Assembly: GCA_028277885.1 (NCBI GenBank)
Contig: JANQFK010000022.1
Coordinates: forward strand, 345,810-409,809
Origin: Myxococcota bacterium
GTDB lineage: Bacteria; Myxococcota_A; UBA9160; UBA6930
Direction of reading: 5' to 3'
DNA: 64,000 nt
Each line of letters starts with the position of its first letter. Position 1 is the stretch's first letter. Positions 1-8,169 of the stretch are shown here, in pieces. The notes under the pieces are model-generated. The model made no database searches. It saw only the letters and a list, made by a program, of their open reading frames with translations, and was not told the origin of the DNA. A program made the translations under genes and the position numbers.

Positions 1-615
1 CACCAGGGCGAGGCACGCCGGACCGCAGCCGAGCAGCGCGAGGGGCAGCATCTTGCCCGTCCCCACCAGCGCGAGGTCCACGGGATGGAAGCGCGCGGCG
101 TTCAGCCAGTAGAGGCGCGGCGCGCTGTGGTGCACGGCATGGAAGCGCCACAGCCAGTCGCGCTCGTGCATGGAGCGGTGCACCCAGTACTCCACGAGCT
201 CCGCCACCGCCAGGGCGAGGGGGAGCTGGGCGACGAGCGGCCAGTGCCCGGGCCAGAGCGTCACGCCGATGCGCTCGGAGAGCGCGAGGCCGGCCGCCGC
301 GCAGGCGGCGAGGAGCGCGGGCTCGGCCAGCCGGTTGAGCAGCCCGTTGCCGGCCGCGAGGCCGATGTCGGCCGCCAGGTCGCCCTGGGAGTGCAGCCAC
401 GAGCGATGCAGCGGAACGACCCGCTCGAGCCCGGCGATCACCGCGTAGCCACCGATCAGGAAGGGCAGCACCGCGACGGCGGGCTCGACGCCCCGGGCGA
501 TCGTCCAGAGCGCCCCGCCCAGGGTCGCGGTCAGCACGACCGGAAAGACCGTCCAGGCGAAGACCCGCAGCGCGACGGGCTCCGGGGCGGGCAAGGCGAC
601 GGTCTGGGACGGCAT
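1..615 (-). CDS. sterol desaturase / fatty acid hydroxylase family protein (3' end cut by window edge)
   Basis: Only the first 205 codons are in the window; the gene runs out through position 1. Hydrophobic segments precede the di-iron histidine motifs of the fatty acid hydroxylase superfamily: HRSMH (HxxxH) and, about ten residues on, HAVHH (HxxHH). The third His cluster would lie beyond the edge. Family members are integral-membrane oxygenases that hydroxylate or desaturate sterols, fatty acids or ether lipids, so this one acts in a membrane, substrate unknown. The ATG at 615 follows a GGGAG ribosome-binding site. It is divergent from the M20 peptidase across 134 bases. Confidence 0.85.
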   Translation of the reverse strand, partial: MPSQTVALPAPEPVALRVFAWTVFPVVLTATLGGALWTIARGVEPAVAVLPFLIGGYAVIAGLERVVPLHRSWLHSQGDLAADIGLAAGNGLLNRLAEPALLAACAAAGLALSERIGVTLWPGHWPLVAQLPLALAVAELVEYWVHRSMHERDWLWRFHAVHHSAPRLYWLNAARFHPVDLALVGTGKMLPLALLGCGPACLALV

Positions 616-749
616 CGGCGGGCTCCCGCTCCGGGGTCGACGCCCGCCGGAGCCTGTGGCTCCGGGTCAACGGGGACGGGCGTCGTTCCGATCCTATCCT
701 AGGAGAGGAGGCTCCGGCTCGACCGGGGCCCGGAGAGGAGTGCCACTCG

Positions 750-1952
750 ATGACCCCCGCCCAGGCGGCGCACCGGGAGTCCGGGCCGGTCGGGCCGAGC
801 GAGGCCGCCGGCCGCGTGCGCGACTGGCTCGAGGCGCGACGCGACGAGATGATCGACTGGGTGGAGCGCCTGGCGCGCCTCGAGTCGCCCTCGTCGGATC
901 CGGGCAGCCAGGACCCCGTGTTCGCCGTCCTCGCCGCCGAGCTCGCGGAGCGGGGCTTCCGGACCCGACGCCTGCGCGGCCGGGCGACGGGCGGTGCCCT
1001 CTGGGCGAGCCGGCGCGGCCGCGAGCGCGGCCGGCCGCGCCAGCTCCTGCTGGGCCACGTCGACACGGTCTGGCCCCGCGGCAGCCTCGAGACCCTGCCC
1101 CTGCGGCGCGAGGGCGAGCGCCTGAGCGGCCCCGGCGTCTACGACATGAAGGGCGGGCTCACCCAGATGGTCTTCGCCCTGCGCGCCCTCGAGGCCCTCG
1201 GCCTCGCCCCCGCCCTCGAGCCGGTGGTGCTGCTGAACGCCGACGAGGAGATCGGCAGCCCCGAGACCGGCCGCCACGTGCGCCGGCTGGCACCCTTCGC
1301 CGAGCGCGCGTTCGTGATGGAGCCCTCCCTCGGCCCCGAGGGCCGGCTCAAGACCGCGCGCAAGGGCGTCGGCCGCTTCCGGCTGCGCGTGGTGGGACGC
1401 GCCGCCCACGCGGGCCTCGACCCCGAGGCCGGCGTGAGCGCCATCCTCGAGCTCTCCCACGTGATCCAGCACCTCCAGGCCCTGGCGGACCGGGAGCGCG
1501 GCGTCACCGTCAACGTGGGCGTCGTCGAGGGAGGCCTCGGGCCCAACGTGGTGGCCCCCGAGGCCCGGGCCCGGGTGGAGGCGCGCGTGCTCTCGGCGGC
1601 GGACGCCGGGCGCGTGGAGGCGGCGATCCGAGCGCTGCCCCCCACCCTGCCCGGCGCCCGGATCGAGGTCGAGGGCGGCTTCGCGAAGGCCCCCATGGAG
1701 CCGACGCCGCGCAACCGCGCGCTCTTCGAGCGGGCGCGGAGCCACGCCGCGGCGCTCGGCTTCGAGCTCGGCGAGGGCACCGCGGGCGGCGCCTCGGACG
1801 GCAACACCACGAGCCTCTTCACCGCTACCCTCGACGGCCTCGGAGCGGTGGGCGGCGGGGCCCACGCGCCCGACGAGTTCCTCGACACCGGAAGGCTCGC
1901 GGAGCGGGCCGCGCTCCTGGCCCTGCTGCTCGTCTCCCCGCCGGCAGCCTGA
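750..1952 (+). CDS. M20 family metallopeptidase (carboxypeptidase G2-like)
   Basis: A 400-residue protein with the M20 di-zinc layout: GHVDTVWP near residue 102 (His103, Asp105), the bridging Asp132 in YDMKGG, catalytic Glu pair in NADEEIGS (166-167), and a late His in GGGAHAPDEF. The middle part is the usual dimerisation lid domain. No signal peptide, so cytoplasmic. The family removes C-terminal residues or deacylates amino acids; the HVDTVWP sequence is most like glutamate carboxypeptidase members, but the substrate cannot be read. AGAGGAG lies about 11 bases before the ATG, and a TATCCT -10-like hexamer is at 695-700. A 17-base tandem duplication follows the stop. Confidence 0.9.
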   Translation: MTPAQAAHRESGPVGPSEAAGRVRDWLEARRDEMIDWVERLARLESPSSDPGSQDPVFAVLAAELAERGFRTRRLRGRATGGALWASRRGRERGRPRQLLLGHVDTVWPRGSLETLPLRREGERLSGPGVYDMKGGLTQMVFALRALEALGLAPALEPVVLLNADEEIGSPETGRHVRRLAPFAERAFVMEPSLGPEGRLKTARKGVGRFRLRVVGRAAHAGLDPEAGVSAILELSHVIQHLQALADRERGVTVNVGVVEGGLGPNVVAPEARARVEARVLSAADAGRVEAAIRALPPTLPGARIEVEGGFAKAPMEPTPRNRALFERARSHAAALGFELGEGTAGGASDGNTTSLFTATLDGLGAVGGGAHAPDEFLDTGRLAERAALLALLLVSPPAA

Positions 1953-1961
1953 GGCCCTCGC

Positions 1962-1995
1962 GGCCGGCAGCTCGAGTCGGCCGGCAGCTCGAGTC
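1962..1995. repeat. 17-bp perfect tandem duplication
   Basis: Two adjacent identical 17-base copies (1962-1978 and 1979-1995), each containing GGCAGCTCGAG, lie between the M20 peptidase and the oxidoreductase, just before the latter's ribosome-binding site. No function is evident. Confidence 0.8.
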
Positions 1996-2010
1996 AAGTG
2001 GGAGGAAGGC

Positions 2011-3120
2011 GTGCCGAAGCCCCCGATCCGCATGGGGTTCCTCGGCTGCGGCCGCATCGCCGACCTGCAGTGCCTGGGCTACCTCGAGCACCCGGACGCC
2101 GAGATCGTGGCGGTCTGCGACCTCGACGAGGCGGCGGCCCGGCGCCGCGCCGAGGCCTGGGGGGCGCGCCGCGTCCACGTCGACCCGGAGAAGCTCTTCG
2201 CGGATCCGGAGGTCGACGCGGTGGAGATCCTGACGCCCCACCACCTCCACGAGGCCCACGCGGTGGCGGCCCTCCAGGCCGGCAAGCACGTCTCGCTCCA
2301 GAAGCCCCCCACCCGCACCCTGGCGGAGCTCGACCGCGTGGAGGCCGCGGCCGCGCGCAGCGGGCGCGTGCTGCGGGTGGTCGAGAACTTCATGCACTAC
2401 GAGCCCCACCGGAAGGCCCTCGAGCTCATCGAGGCCGGCGCCATCGGGACGCCGCTCTCGGTGCGGGTGAAGACCGCGGCCGGCCGCTTCGGCGACGGCT
2501 GGGAGGTGACGCCCGAGACCCAGGCCTGGCGCCTCGACCCGGCCCGCTGCGGCGGCGGCGCCACCACCTTCGACCACGGCTACCACTGCTTCCAGATGGG
2601 CCGCCTGTTCGTGCCCGCCCCGGTGGAGCGGGTCCACGCCTTCGTGCACTGGACCCGCCTCGGCGACGACGCCTGGATCGACGGGCCGGCCCTGGTCTCC
2701 TGGCGCTACGCCGGCGACCCGCCGCGCCACGGCTCCTGGGAGGTGATCGCCTCCACCGGGATGCGGGTGCCCTCGAAGTACTACGTCTCCGACGACCGCG
2801 TGGAGGTCCGCGGCAGCGAGGGGATCGTCTGGGTGAACCGCTGCACCGGGCGGCTGCTCGAGGAGCCGTCCCTGGTGGTCTACCGCGAGGGCGAGACCCG
2901 GGCCTTCCACGACCTCGCCACGGACTGGGCGGACTCCTTCCGGGCCGCCGGGCGCGAGCTCGTGGACGCCCTCGCCGAGGGCCGCCCCGCGAGCCAGACC
3001 CTGGCGGACGCGCGCCAGACCCTCGCCTTCGCGCTGGCCGCCGCGCGCAGCGCCGCCGAGGGGCGCGAGGTGGCGATCGACGAGATCCTGGCGGACCCCG
3101 ACGCCTCGGCGGCGAGGTAG
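2011..3120 (+). CDS. Gfo/Idh/MocA family NAD(P)-dependent oxidoreductase
   Basis: 369 residues. The N-terminus is a Rossmann fold with GFLGCGRIADLQ, followed by the C-terminal alpha/beta substrate domain of the family. Members oxidise or reduce sugars, inositols and related polyols with NAD(P)H in the cytoplasm. The usual EKP motif at the end of the nucleotide domain reads QKP here (HVSLQKPPTRT, near residue 100); the Lys is kept. Start GTG at 2011 is preceded by GGAGG. It ends 30 bases from the convergent PilZ gene. Substrate not predictable. Confidence 0.88.
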   Translation: MPKPPIRMGFLGCGRIADLQCLGYLEHPDAEIVAVCDLDEAAARRRAEAWGARRVHVDPEKLFADPEVDAVEILTPHHLHEAHAVAALQAGKHVSLQKPPTRTLAELDRVEAAAARSGRVLRVVENFMHYEPHRKALELIEAGAIGTPLSVRVKTAAGRFGDGWEVTPETQAWRLDPARCGGGATTFDHGYHCFQMGRLFVPAPVERVHAFVHWTRLGDDAWIDGPALVSWRYAGDPPRHGSWEVIASTGMRVPSKYYVSDDRVEVRGSEGIVWVNRCTGRLLEEPSLVVYREGETRAFHDLATDWADSFRAAGRELVDALAEGRPASQTLADARQTLAFALAAARSAAEGREVAIDEILADPDASAAR

Positions 3121-3150
3121 GGGCTGGGCGACGGCGCGCCCGGCGCGCGC

Positions 3151-3804
3151 TCAGCGCGTGTTCCGGCGCCGCGTCTGCTCGCGGTAGACCCAGCGCAGGA
3201 GCGCGGCCCGGTCGCTCTCGTCGAGGCCCAGGAACTCCACGCCCAGGGTGGCGCGGCCCGAGGTCGGGTTCCTGGCCACGACGCGCGCGACCCGCGCCGG
3301 CAGCGCGAAGCAGCACTCGCCGGGCAGCTCGAAGTGGCACACCACCTCCTCGCCGATCTCGAAGTGGGGCTCGGCGCGGATCGCGGCTCCGCCAGCGCTC
3401 ACGTCGAGCAGCTTGAAGCGCTTGGCGTCCCGGGGCTCGCTCGGCGGCTCGGTCTCGTCGTCGCGCAGGTCGTCGAGGGGGCGGGTCAGGGTCACCTCGA
3501 GTCCGTAGGTCCGGACGCGCGCGAAGGCCCGCTGGTTGTCCCGCTCCCAGCGGTCGAGCGGGTGCAGGCGCACCGCCCGGCCGTCCTCCACGATCTGGGC
3601 GCGGGTGCGGTAGCGGGCGTCGCCGGCGACCCGGTGCTCGAGCAGCACGCTCTCGCCGGGACGCACGGGCGCCTCGGAGGCGTCCACGAGGATGCTGCCC
3701 TCCTCGACCCGCTCCACGACCACCTCGTAGGGGACGCCGTGGGCGTCCTGGACCACGAGCCGGCTGCCGCGCCCGAGGCGCTGGCGCGGGGCGTCGCCGC
3801 TCAC
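3151..3804 (-). CDS. PilZ domain protein (putative c-di-GMP receptor)
   Basis: 217 residues. The N-terminal half looks like the YcgR-type flagellar-brake N domain (short beta strands, GTRL-like start GRGSRLVVQD). The C-terminal half is a PilZ barrel with DVSAGGAAIRAE (the D/NxSxxG motif) near residue 140. An RxxxR switch is expected just before it; the RAFARVR stretch upstream could supply it. PilZ proteins bind c-di-GMP and change motility, secretion or polysaccharide synthesis. A GGDEF enzyme is encoded at 34.4 kb. The open frame extends upstream without a plausible start; GTG at 3804 has a GGAG site and gives the expected length. Confidence 0.82.
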   Translation of the reverse strand: MSGDAPRQRLGRGSRLVVQDAHGVPYEVVVERVEEGSILVDASEAPVRPGESVLLEHRVAGDARYRTRAQIVEDGRAVRLHPLDRWERDNQRAFARVRTYGLEVTLTRPLDDLRDDETEPPSEPRDAKRFKLLDVSAGGAAIRAEPHFEIGEEVVCHFELPGECCFALPARVARVVARNPTSGRATLGVEFLGLDESDRAALLRWVYREQTRRRNTR

Positions 3805-3971
3805 GGCAGCGGGCTCCGCTGGAGCTGGGGGGTCTGCAGTGCCACGAGAACGCTTCGGGCGGTCCCGGGCGACGCTTGAGCCGCTCGCGTCCCGACGGCG
3901 CGACCGCGCCGGGAGGCTTCGCGAAAGCCGGCGCGGCCTTGCCGGCGCGCCTGCCGCTCGGGTGCCGGCCC

Positions 3972-4775
3972 TCAGCGATCCCAGACCATCCGCTGGTCGC
4001 CCTCGACCCCGAGCAGCGAGGCCGGGCTGCGCTTCTCGACGTGGCCGATCAGGTGCCGGTACACGCCGTAGCCCACCAGCTCCTGGAGCCGGGGCGGGAA
4101 GCCGCGCACCCGCTCCGGCGAGAGGCCCAGCTGCTGGTTCTCCTGCTGGCGGATGAACCCGGCGCAGTAGTTCATCGCGATGCCGACGCGGCGCCCGCGG
4201 CTCCGGTTGGCTCCGCCGCCGTGCCACAGGCTGCCGTGCCAGACCAGCACGCTGCCCCGGGGCATCTCGGCGGGCACGCTCTCGTAGGGGCGCCCGTAGT
4301 CCGGCGAGTGGTCGGCGCGGTGGCTCCCGGGCACCACCCGGGTGGCGCCGTTGGCCTCGGTGAAGTCGGTGAGGGCCCACATGGTGTTGCACACCACCGC
4401 CGCGTGGGGCTTCGCCAGGGGGATCACCTGGTCGTCGGCGTGGATCGGCTGGGGGGTCTCGCCGGGCTCGATGGCGATGGAGGAGAGCGAGGAGACGAGG
4501 CAGCCGGGGTCGAGGACGCGCTCCACCAGGGGCAGCACCTCGGGGTGCACGGGGATGCGCTCGAAGCCGGGACCGTGGCGCAGCAGGTTGTAGATGCGAA
4601 CGGTGCGGGTGCCCTCGAAGTCGTTGCGGCTCGGCCGGGTACCCAGCTCGCGCTCCAGGCGCTCGAGGTCCGCGGCCAGCCCCTCGAGCAGGTCCGGCTC
4701 GATCACGTCCGGCAGGACGGTGAAGCCGTCGCGCTCGATCCGCGCGGCGTGCTCCGCCAGGGCTGCGTCGTCCAC
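3972..4775 (-). CDS. phytanoyl-CoA dioxygenase (PhyH) family protein
   Basis: 267 residues of the Fe(II)/2-oxoglutarate oxygenase fold. The iron ligands are visible: His112 and Asp114 in IHADDQ, and distal His185 in WHGGGANRS, with Arg191 as the likely 2-oxoglutarate-binding residue. Family members hydroxylate lipids, small metabolites or antibiotics in the cytoplasm; the substrate here is unknown. Start GTG at 4775 has a strong GGAGGAG six bases upstream. It is downstream of the GT2 gene, separated from it by two perfect hairpins (4805-4857), so the two may be only partly co-transcribed. Confidence 0.88.
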   Translation of the reverse strand: MDDAALAEHAARIERDGFTVLPDVIEPDLLEGLAADLERLERELGTRPSRNDFEGTRTVRIYNLLRHGPGFERIPVHPEVLPLVERVLDPGCLVSSLSSIAIEPGETPQPIHADDQVIPLAKPHAAVVCNTMWALTDFTEANGATRVVPGSHRADHSPDYGRPYESVPAEMPRGSVLVWHGSLWHGGGANRSRGRRVGIAMNYCAGFIRQQENQQLGLSPERVRGFPPRLQELVGYGVYRHLIGHVEKRSPASLLGVEGDQRMVWDR

Positions 4776-4804
4776 GCGCGTCTCCTCCCGCCCCCCTCCA
4801 GGAG

Positions 4805-4857
4805 GCCGACCCAGGATGGGTCGGCTTCCGCCGCAAAGCGAGCCCGGAGGGCTCGCT
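4805..4857 (-). terminator. pair of perfect 9-bp hairpins between GT2 and PhyH genes
   Basis: Two back-to-back perfect inverted repeats: GCCGACCCA/TGGGTCGGC (4805-4813 with 4817-4825) and AGCGAGCCC/GGGCTCGCT (4837-4845 with 4849-4857), both with a three-base GGA loop. They directly follow the GT2 stop and have no T-run. They could terminate or attenuate transcription, and they belong to a recurrent hairpin family in this window. Confidence 0.6.
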
Positions 4858-4860
4858 CGG

Positions 4861-5553
4861 CTAGCGGAGCAGGTTGTAGCGGAGGATGCAGTACAGGGCG
4901 CGAACGCCGTCGCGCCAGTCGATCTTCTTGCCCTCGCCGTAGGTGCGGCCCGCGTAGGAGACGCCCACCTCGTAGATCCGCACCCCGAGGCGCGCCACCT
5001 TGGCGGTCACCTCGGGCTCGAAGCCGAAGCGGTCCTCCTCCAGGCGGATGCGCTGGAGCACCTCGCGGCGGAACACCTTGTAGCCGCACTCCATGTCCGT
5101 GAGGTTCAGGTTGGTGAAGGCGTTCGACAGGGTGGTGAGGAAGTGGTTCACCAGGGAGTGCCAGTAGTAGAGGACCCGGTGGGCCTCGCCGCCGGCGAAG
5201 CGCGAGCCGAACACCACGTCGGCCTGGCCCGCCTGGATCGGGGCCAGCAGCTTCGGGTACTCCTGGGGGTCGTACTCGAGGTCGGCGTCCTGGACCAGCA
5301 CCACGTCGCCGGTGGCGGCGGCGAAGCCCGAGCGCAGGGCCGCGCCCTTCCCGCGGTTCTCGGGGTGCAGCACCACCCGGTCCACGCGGTCCTCGAGCTT
5401 CTCCCGGATCAGCTCCCGGGTGCCGTCCGTGGAGCCGTCGTCCACCAGGATGATCTCCACGTCCTCGACGGGCGTGGCCCGGATCGCGGCCACCACGGTC
5501 TCCAGGGTGGGCCGCTCGTTGTAGCAGGGCACGACGACGCTCAAGCTCGGCAC
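4861..5553 (-). CDS. family 2 glycosyltransferase (dolichyl-phosphate-mannose synthase-like)
   Basis: 230 residues with a GT-A fold: VVVPCYNE at the start, LVDDGSTDG binding the nucleotide, and QDADLEYD as the DxD metal site near residue 90. No C-terminal membrane domain, as in the short DPM1/polyprenyl-phosphate glycosyltransferases, which load a sugar on a lipid carrier at the inner face of the membrane. There is no ribosome-binding site before the GTG at 5553. Instead a TAGAAT -10 hexamer (5567 down to 5562) ends eight bases before the start, suggesting a nearly leaderless mRNA. Divergent from the SDR gene. Confidence 0.9.
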   Translation of the reverse strand: MPSLSVVVPCYNERPTLETVVAAIRATPVEDVEIILVDDGSTDGTRELIREKLEDRVDRVVLHPENRGKGAALRSGFAAATGDVVLVQDADLEYDPQEYPKLLAPIQAGQADVVFGSRFAGGEAHRVLYYWHSLVNHFLTTLSNAFTNLNLTDMECGYKVFRREVLQRIRLEEDRFGFEPEVTAKVARLGVRIYEVGVSYAGRTYGEGKKIDWRDGVRALYCILRYNLLR

Positions 5554-5561
5554 GGCCCGGC

Positions 5562-5597
5562 ATTCTAGCAGGGCCCGCTGCGCGCCCGCGCTACCCT
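5562..5597. promoter_or_regulatory. divergent -10 elements for GT2 and SDR genes
   Basis: TAGAAT on the minus strand (5567-5562) and TACCCT on the plus strand (5592-5597) lie eight and six bases before the two divergent start codons. Neither has a recognisable -35 box or a downstream Shine-Dalgarno. The geometry would place +1 at or next to the start codons. Confidence 0.4.
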
Positions 5598-5603
5598 GGC
5601 CGC

Positions 5604-6425
5604 GTGGAGCTTCGGGACCGGGTGGCCTTCGTGACCGGCGGCGCGAGCGGGATCGGCGCGGCCCTCTGCCGCCGCTTCGCCGCCGAGGGCGCGCGGGGCG
5701 TGGTGGTGGCGGACCGCGACGCCGCCGGCGCCCGGGCGGTGGCCGACTCCTGCGGCGGCCTCGCCCTCGCCCTCGACGTCGGGGTGGAGGCCGAGGTCCG
5801 CCGCGGCGTCGAGGAGGCCCACGCCCGGCTCGGCGCCGTGGACCTCTTCTGCGCCAACGCGGGCGTGGCCCTCGGAGCGGGCACCGAGCCCCTCGCCTCG
5901 GGCCCCTTCGCGAGCGACGCCGACTGGGAGCGCAGCTGGCGGGTGAACCTGATGGCCCACGTCTACGGCGCCCGGGCGGTGCTGCCCGGCTGGCTCGAGC
6001 GCGGCGCGGGCTGGTGGCTCGGCACCGCGTCGGCGGCGGGCCTGCTCACGGACTTCGGCACCCAGGCCTACTCGGTCACCAAGCACGCCGCGGTGGCCTT
6101 CGCCGAGTGGCTGGCGATCCGCTACGGCGGCGCCGGGATCGGCGTCTCCTGCCTGTGTCCCCAGGGCGTGCGCACCCCCATGGTGGAGGGCGCCGGCGCG
6201 GCCGGGGTGGCGGCCCACCTGGCCCCCACCCTGATCGAGCCCGACGCCGTGGCCGAGGCGGTGGTGCGCGGCCTCGCCGAGGAGCGCTTCCTGATCCTCC
6301 CCCACCCCGAGGTCGCCGAGTACGTGAAGCGCAAGGCGGGCGACCCCGACCGCTGGCTGGGAGGCATGCGCCGGATGCGGGCGCGGCTCTACGACGACCG
6401 GCCCCGGGAAGCCGGCGACGACTAG
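5604..6425 (+). CDS. short-chain dehydrogenase/reductase (SDR)
   Basis: 273 residues of classical [11 protein letters not shown] cofactor motif (11-18), NAG near 85, Asn115, and the catalytic Ser143, Tyr156 and Lys160 (YSVTK). Acidic/basic residues after beta-2 (ADRDA) suggest NAD(H) preference. Cytoplasmic; the alcohol/ketone substrate is unknown. Start GTG at 5604 lacks a Shine-Dalgarno and sits six bases after TACCCT, a candidate leaderless start. The last four bases overlap the end of the convergent PI-PLC-like gene. Confidence 0.9.
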   Translation: MELRDRVAFVTGGASGIGAALCRRFAAEGARGVVVADRDAAGARAVADSCGGLALALDVGVEAEVRRGVEEAHARLGAVDLFCANAGVALGAGTEPLASGPFASDADWERSWRVNLMAHVYGARAVLPGWLERGAGWWLGTASAAGLLTDFGTQAYSVTKHAAVAFAEWLAIRYGGAGIGVSCLCPQGVRTPMVEGAGAAGVAAHLAPTLIEPDAVAEAVVRGLAEERFLILPHPEVAEYVKRKAGDPDRWLGGMRRMRARLYDDRPREAGDD

Positions 6426-7492
6426 AACCCGGCTGCCTGGAGCGCGGCGGGATCGACGCCGAGGCGCCGCACCTCGTTCAGCATCGCGGCCACCCCGACC
6501 ACGTCGCCCCGACCGCTGTAGTCCACGGTGACGAAGTTCGGAAAGCGATCGCGCTCGGCCCAGCACGCGACGGCGCGGCCGAAGAGCACGCCGGGCTGAT
6601 TCACCTGCTCGGCCGCCACGCCGAAGCTGTCCGCCGGCGTGATGAAGTGGTTCAGGATGTAGAGGGGCGCCGCGGGGTCGCCGCGGTTGTCCGCACAGGA
6701 GAAGGCGTCGGGGCTCGCGAAGCCGAACCCCGTCTCCACGGCGTGCCGCCGCCAGTCCATGTACCAGGGCGGCGCGTCCGGGAAGCTGCGATCGGTGAAG
6801 ACCACCAGCCGGCGGCCGGCCTCGATCATCTCCCGGAGGGTGGGCCAGGGCACCCCGGGAGCCTGACCGTGCACGAAGGGAAGCAGGCCCGCGGCAGCGA
6901 AGGCGGCCTGGGTATCGGCCAGGGCGACGTAGTCCTCGAAGATCAGGGTGAGGACCTCGGCGGGATGGCGCTCCAGGAAGCTCCGGATCTCCGCCAGCCC
7001 CTCGCCGAGTGGCTTCAGTCGGGGGCCGAGCCCGCAGAAGCCGTGACACAGGAACACGCCGGGCGTGAGGCCGTCCTCGTGGTAGTGGGTGTCGAGCATC
7101 AGGGCTCGGATGCCCCGCTCCATCTGCTCGGGCATCGAGAGGAGCTGGTTGCGGGCGAAGCAGCACTCCTCCAGGATCGAGAAGGCGTTGTGGGAGGTCG
7201 GGTACGCGACCTCGTCGTAGGCCCGCTCGCACAACGCCGCGGAGCCGTTGCAGCGCACCACCCCGAAGCGCGCCGACACGTAGGCCGCGTCGTCGCCGTC
7301 GATCACGCCGTCGGCGTCGGCGTCGGCTCCCCGGCAGTCGCCGGTCGGGGGTGTGGGGACGCCGCGACAGGCCTCGACCCGGGCCAGGTCGTCGGCGTCC
7401 ACGAGGCCGTTGCGGTCCACGTCGGGGCTGGCGAGCGGCCCGCAGCCCGGGGCCAGCCCGAGGAGGAGCAGCAGCGGCGCGACGAGCCTCAC
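6422..7492 (-). CDS. PI-PLC-like phosphodiesterase lipoprotein with dockerin-like calcium repeats
   Basis: 356 residues. A signal peptide ends in a lipobox (LAPGC, Cys17), so the protein is probably a lipoprotein. Residues 24-78 hold two EF-hand-like loops (DVDRNGLVDADD, DADADGVIDGDD) as in dockerin modules. The rest resembles the PLC-X catalytic barrel: TSHNAF with His101, LMLDTHYH with Asp134, and a second His at 150, the pattern of single-domain bacterial PI-PLC that cleaves phosphatidylinositol or other phosphodiesters. Extra Cys residues (CC at 110-111, C149, C153) may form disulfides. The PEP-CTERM gene lies ten bases upstream, suggesting co-expression. Confidence 0.78.
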   Translation of the reverse strand: MRLVAPLLLLLGLAPGCGPLASPDVDRNGLVDADDLARVEACRGVPTPPTGDCRGADADADGVIDGDDAAYVSARFGVVRCNGSAALCERAYDEVAYPTSHNAFSILEECCFARNQLLSMPEQMERGIRALMLDTHYHEDGLTPGVFLCHGFCGLGPRLKPLGEGLAEIRSFLERHPAEVLTLIFEDYVALADTQAAFAAAGLLPFVHGQAPGVPWPTLREMIEAGRRLVVFTDRSFPDAPPWYMDWRRHAVETGFGFASPDAFSCADNRGDPAAPLYILNHFITPADSFGVAAEQVNQPGVLFGRAVACWAERDRFPNFVTVDYSGRGDVVGVAAMLNEVRRLGVDPAALQAAGF

Positions 7493-7502
7493 GCCCGCGA
7501 TC

Positions 7503-8108
7503 CTACCCGATGGGCGCCGCCCCTCGCCGGCGCGCCGCGAGGCCCAGAACGCCCAGGCCGAGCAGCACGGCGGTGCCGGGCTCGGGGATCACCACGGGCC
7601 CGAAGGACGCCGGCAGCAGGCCCGAGGCCTGGGTGCCGCGCCCGATCATCAGCAGCGGGAGCTCGACGTCCAGGCTCGGCGTCGGGGCCGAGGGCACGAA
7701 GCTCGGGATGAGCCGCACCACGCCGGCGTCGGTGCCGTCGTCGGCCAGGGTCGAGAGGTCGGCGGGCACCGCGTTCAGGGTCCACAGGCTGCCGGGCTCG
7801 GTGAAGCCGTAGAGGGTCTGGAAGCCCCCCGTGGACTCGCCGAGCACCACGCCCTCGTCGATCAGCTGCACGGTGAGGCTGTCGAGCCCCGACGCCCCGC
7901 TGCCGGCGCCCAGGGAGAGCGTGAAGACGTCGACGCCGCCCGCCACCTCGGGCGTCCCGGCGATCACGAAGGGGATGTCGAGGGTCTCTCCGGGTCCGAT
8001 CGAGATCGCGGCGGCCGGCGGCGCACTGCCCACCCCCGCGACGAGTGCCGCCGCGAGCGCCGCGAGTCCGAGGATCCAACGCCAAGACCTGGCTCGTCGC
8101 AAACCCAT
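7503..8108 (-). CDS. PEP-CTERM sorting-domain protein
   Basis: 201 residues: N-terminal signal peptide ending near SAPPAAA, a beta-rich middle without recognised domain (ISIGPGETLDIPFVIAG...), then the C-terminal sorting signal IPEPG, a hydrophobic helix and an ARRR tail. Such proteins are exported, cleaved after PEP by an exosortase (one is encoded at 52.6 kb) and released or modified at the surface. The ATG at 8108 is preferred to GTG 8117, because the GGGAGG site is nine bases before the ATG but touches the GTG. A two-box motif shared with the other PEP-CTERM gene lies upstream (8131-8157). Confidence 0.85.
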   Translation of the reverse strand: MGLRRARSWRWILGLAALAAALVAGVGSAPPAAAISIGPGETLDIPFVIAGTPEVAGGVDVFTLSLGAGSGASGLDSLTVQLIDEGVVLGESTGGFQTLYGFTEPGSLWTLNAVPADLSTLADDGTDAGVVRLIPSFVPSAPTPSLDVELPLLMIGRGTQASGLLPASFGPVVIPEPGTAVLLGLGVLGLAARRRGAAPIG

Positions 8109-8130
8109 CCCCCGCACCCTCCCTGGGGGC

Positions 8131-8157
8131 TCGTGGTCGCCGGCCCGGGCTTGTGTC
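8131..8157 (-). promoter_or_regulatory. shared two-box motif upstream of PEP-CTERM gene 1
   Basis: Reading the minus strand, GACACAA (8157-8151) and ACCACGA (8137-8131) are separated by 13 bases. The same two boxes with the same spacing occur before the second PEP-CTERM gene (56858-56884), with 21 of 27 positions identical by eye. Likely a common promoter or regulator site. Confidence 0.45.
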
Positions 8158-8169
8158 AGTGGAAGGGGT

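Noticed and set aside
3151..4836. 561-codon minus-strand open frame
   Set aside because: The true PilZ gene uses only its last 218 codons; the rest is a low-complexity Arg/Gly/Pro shadow of the PhyH and GT2 genes.
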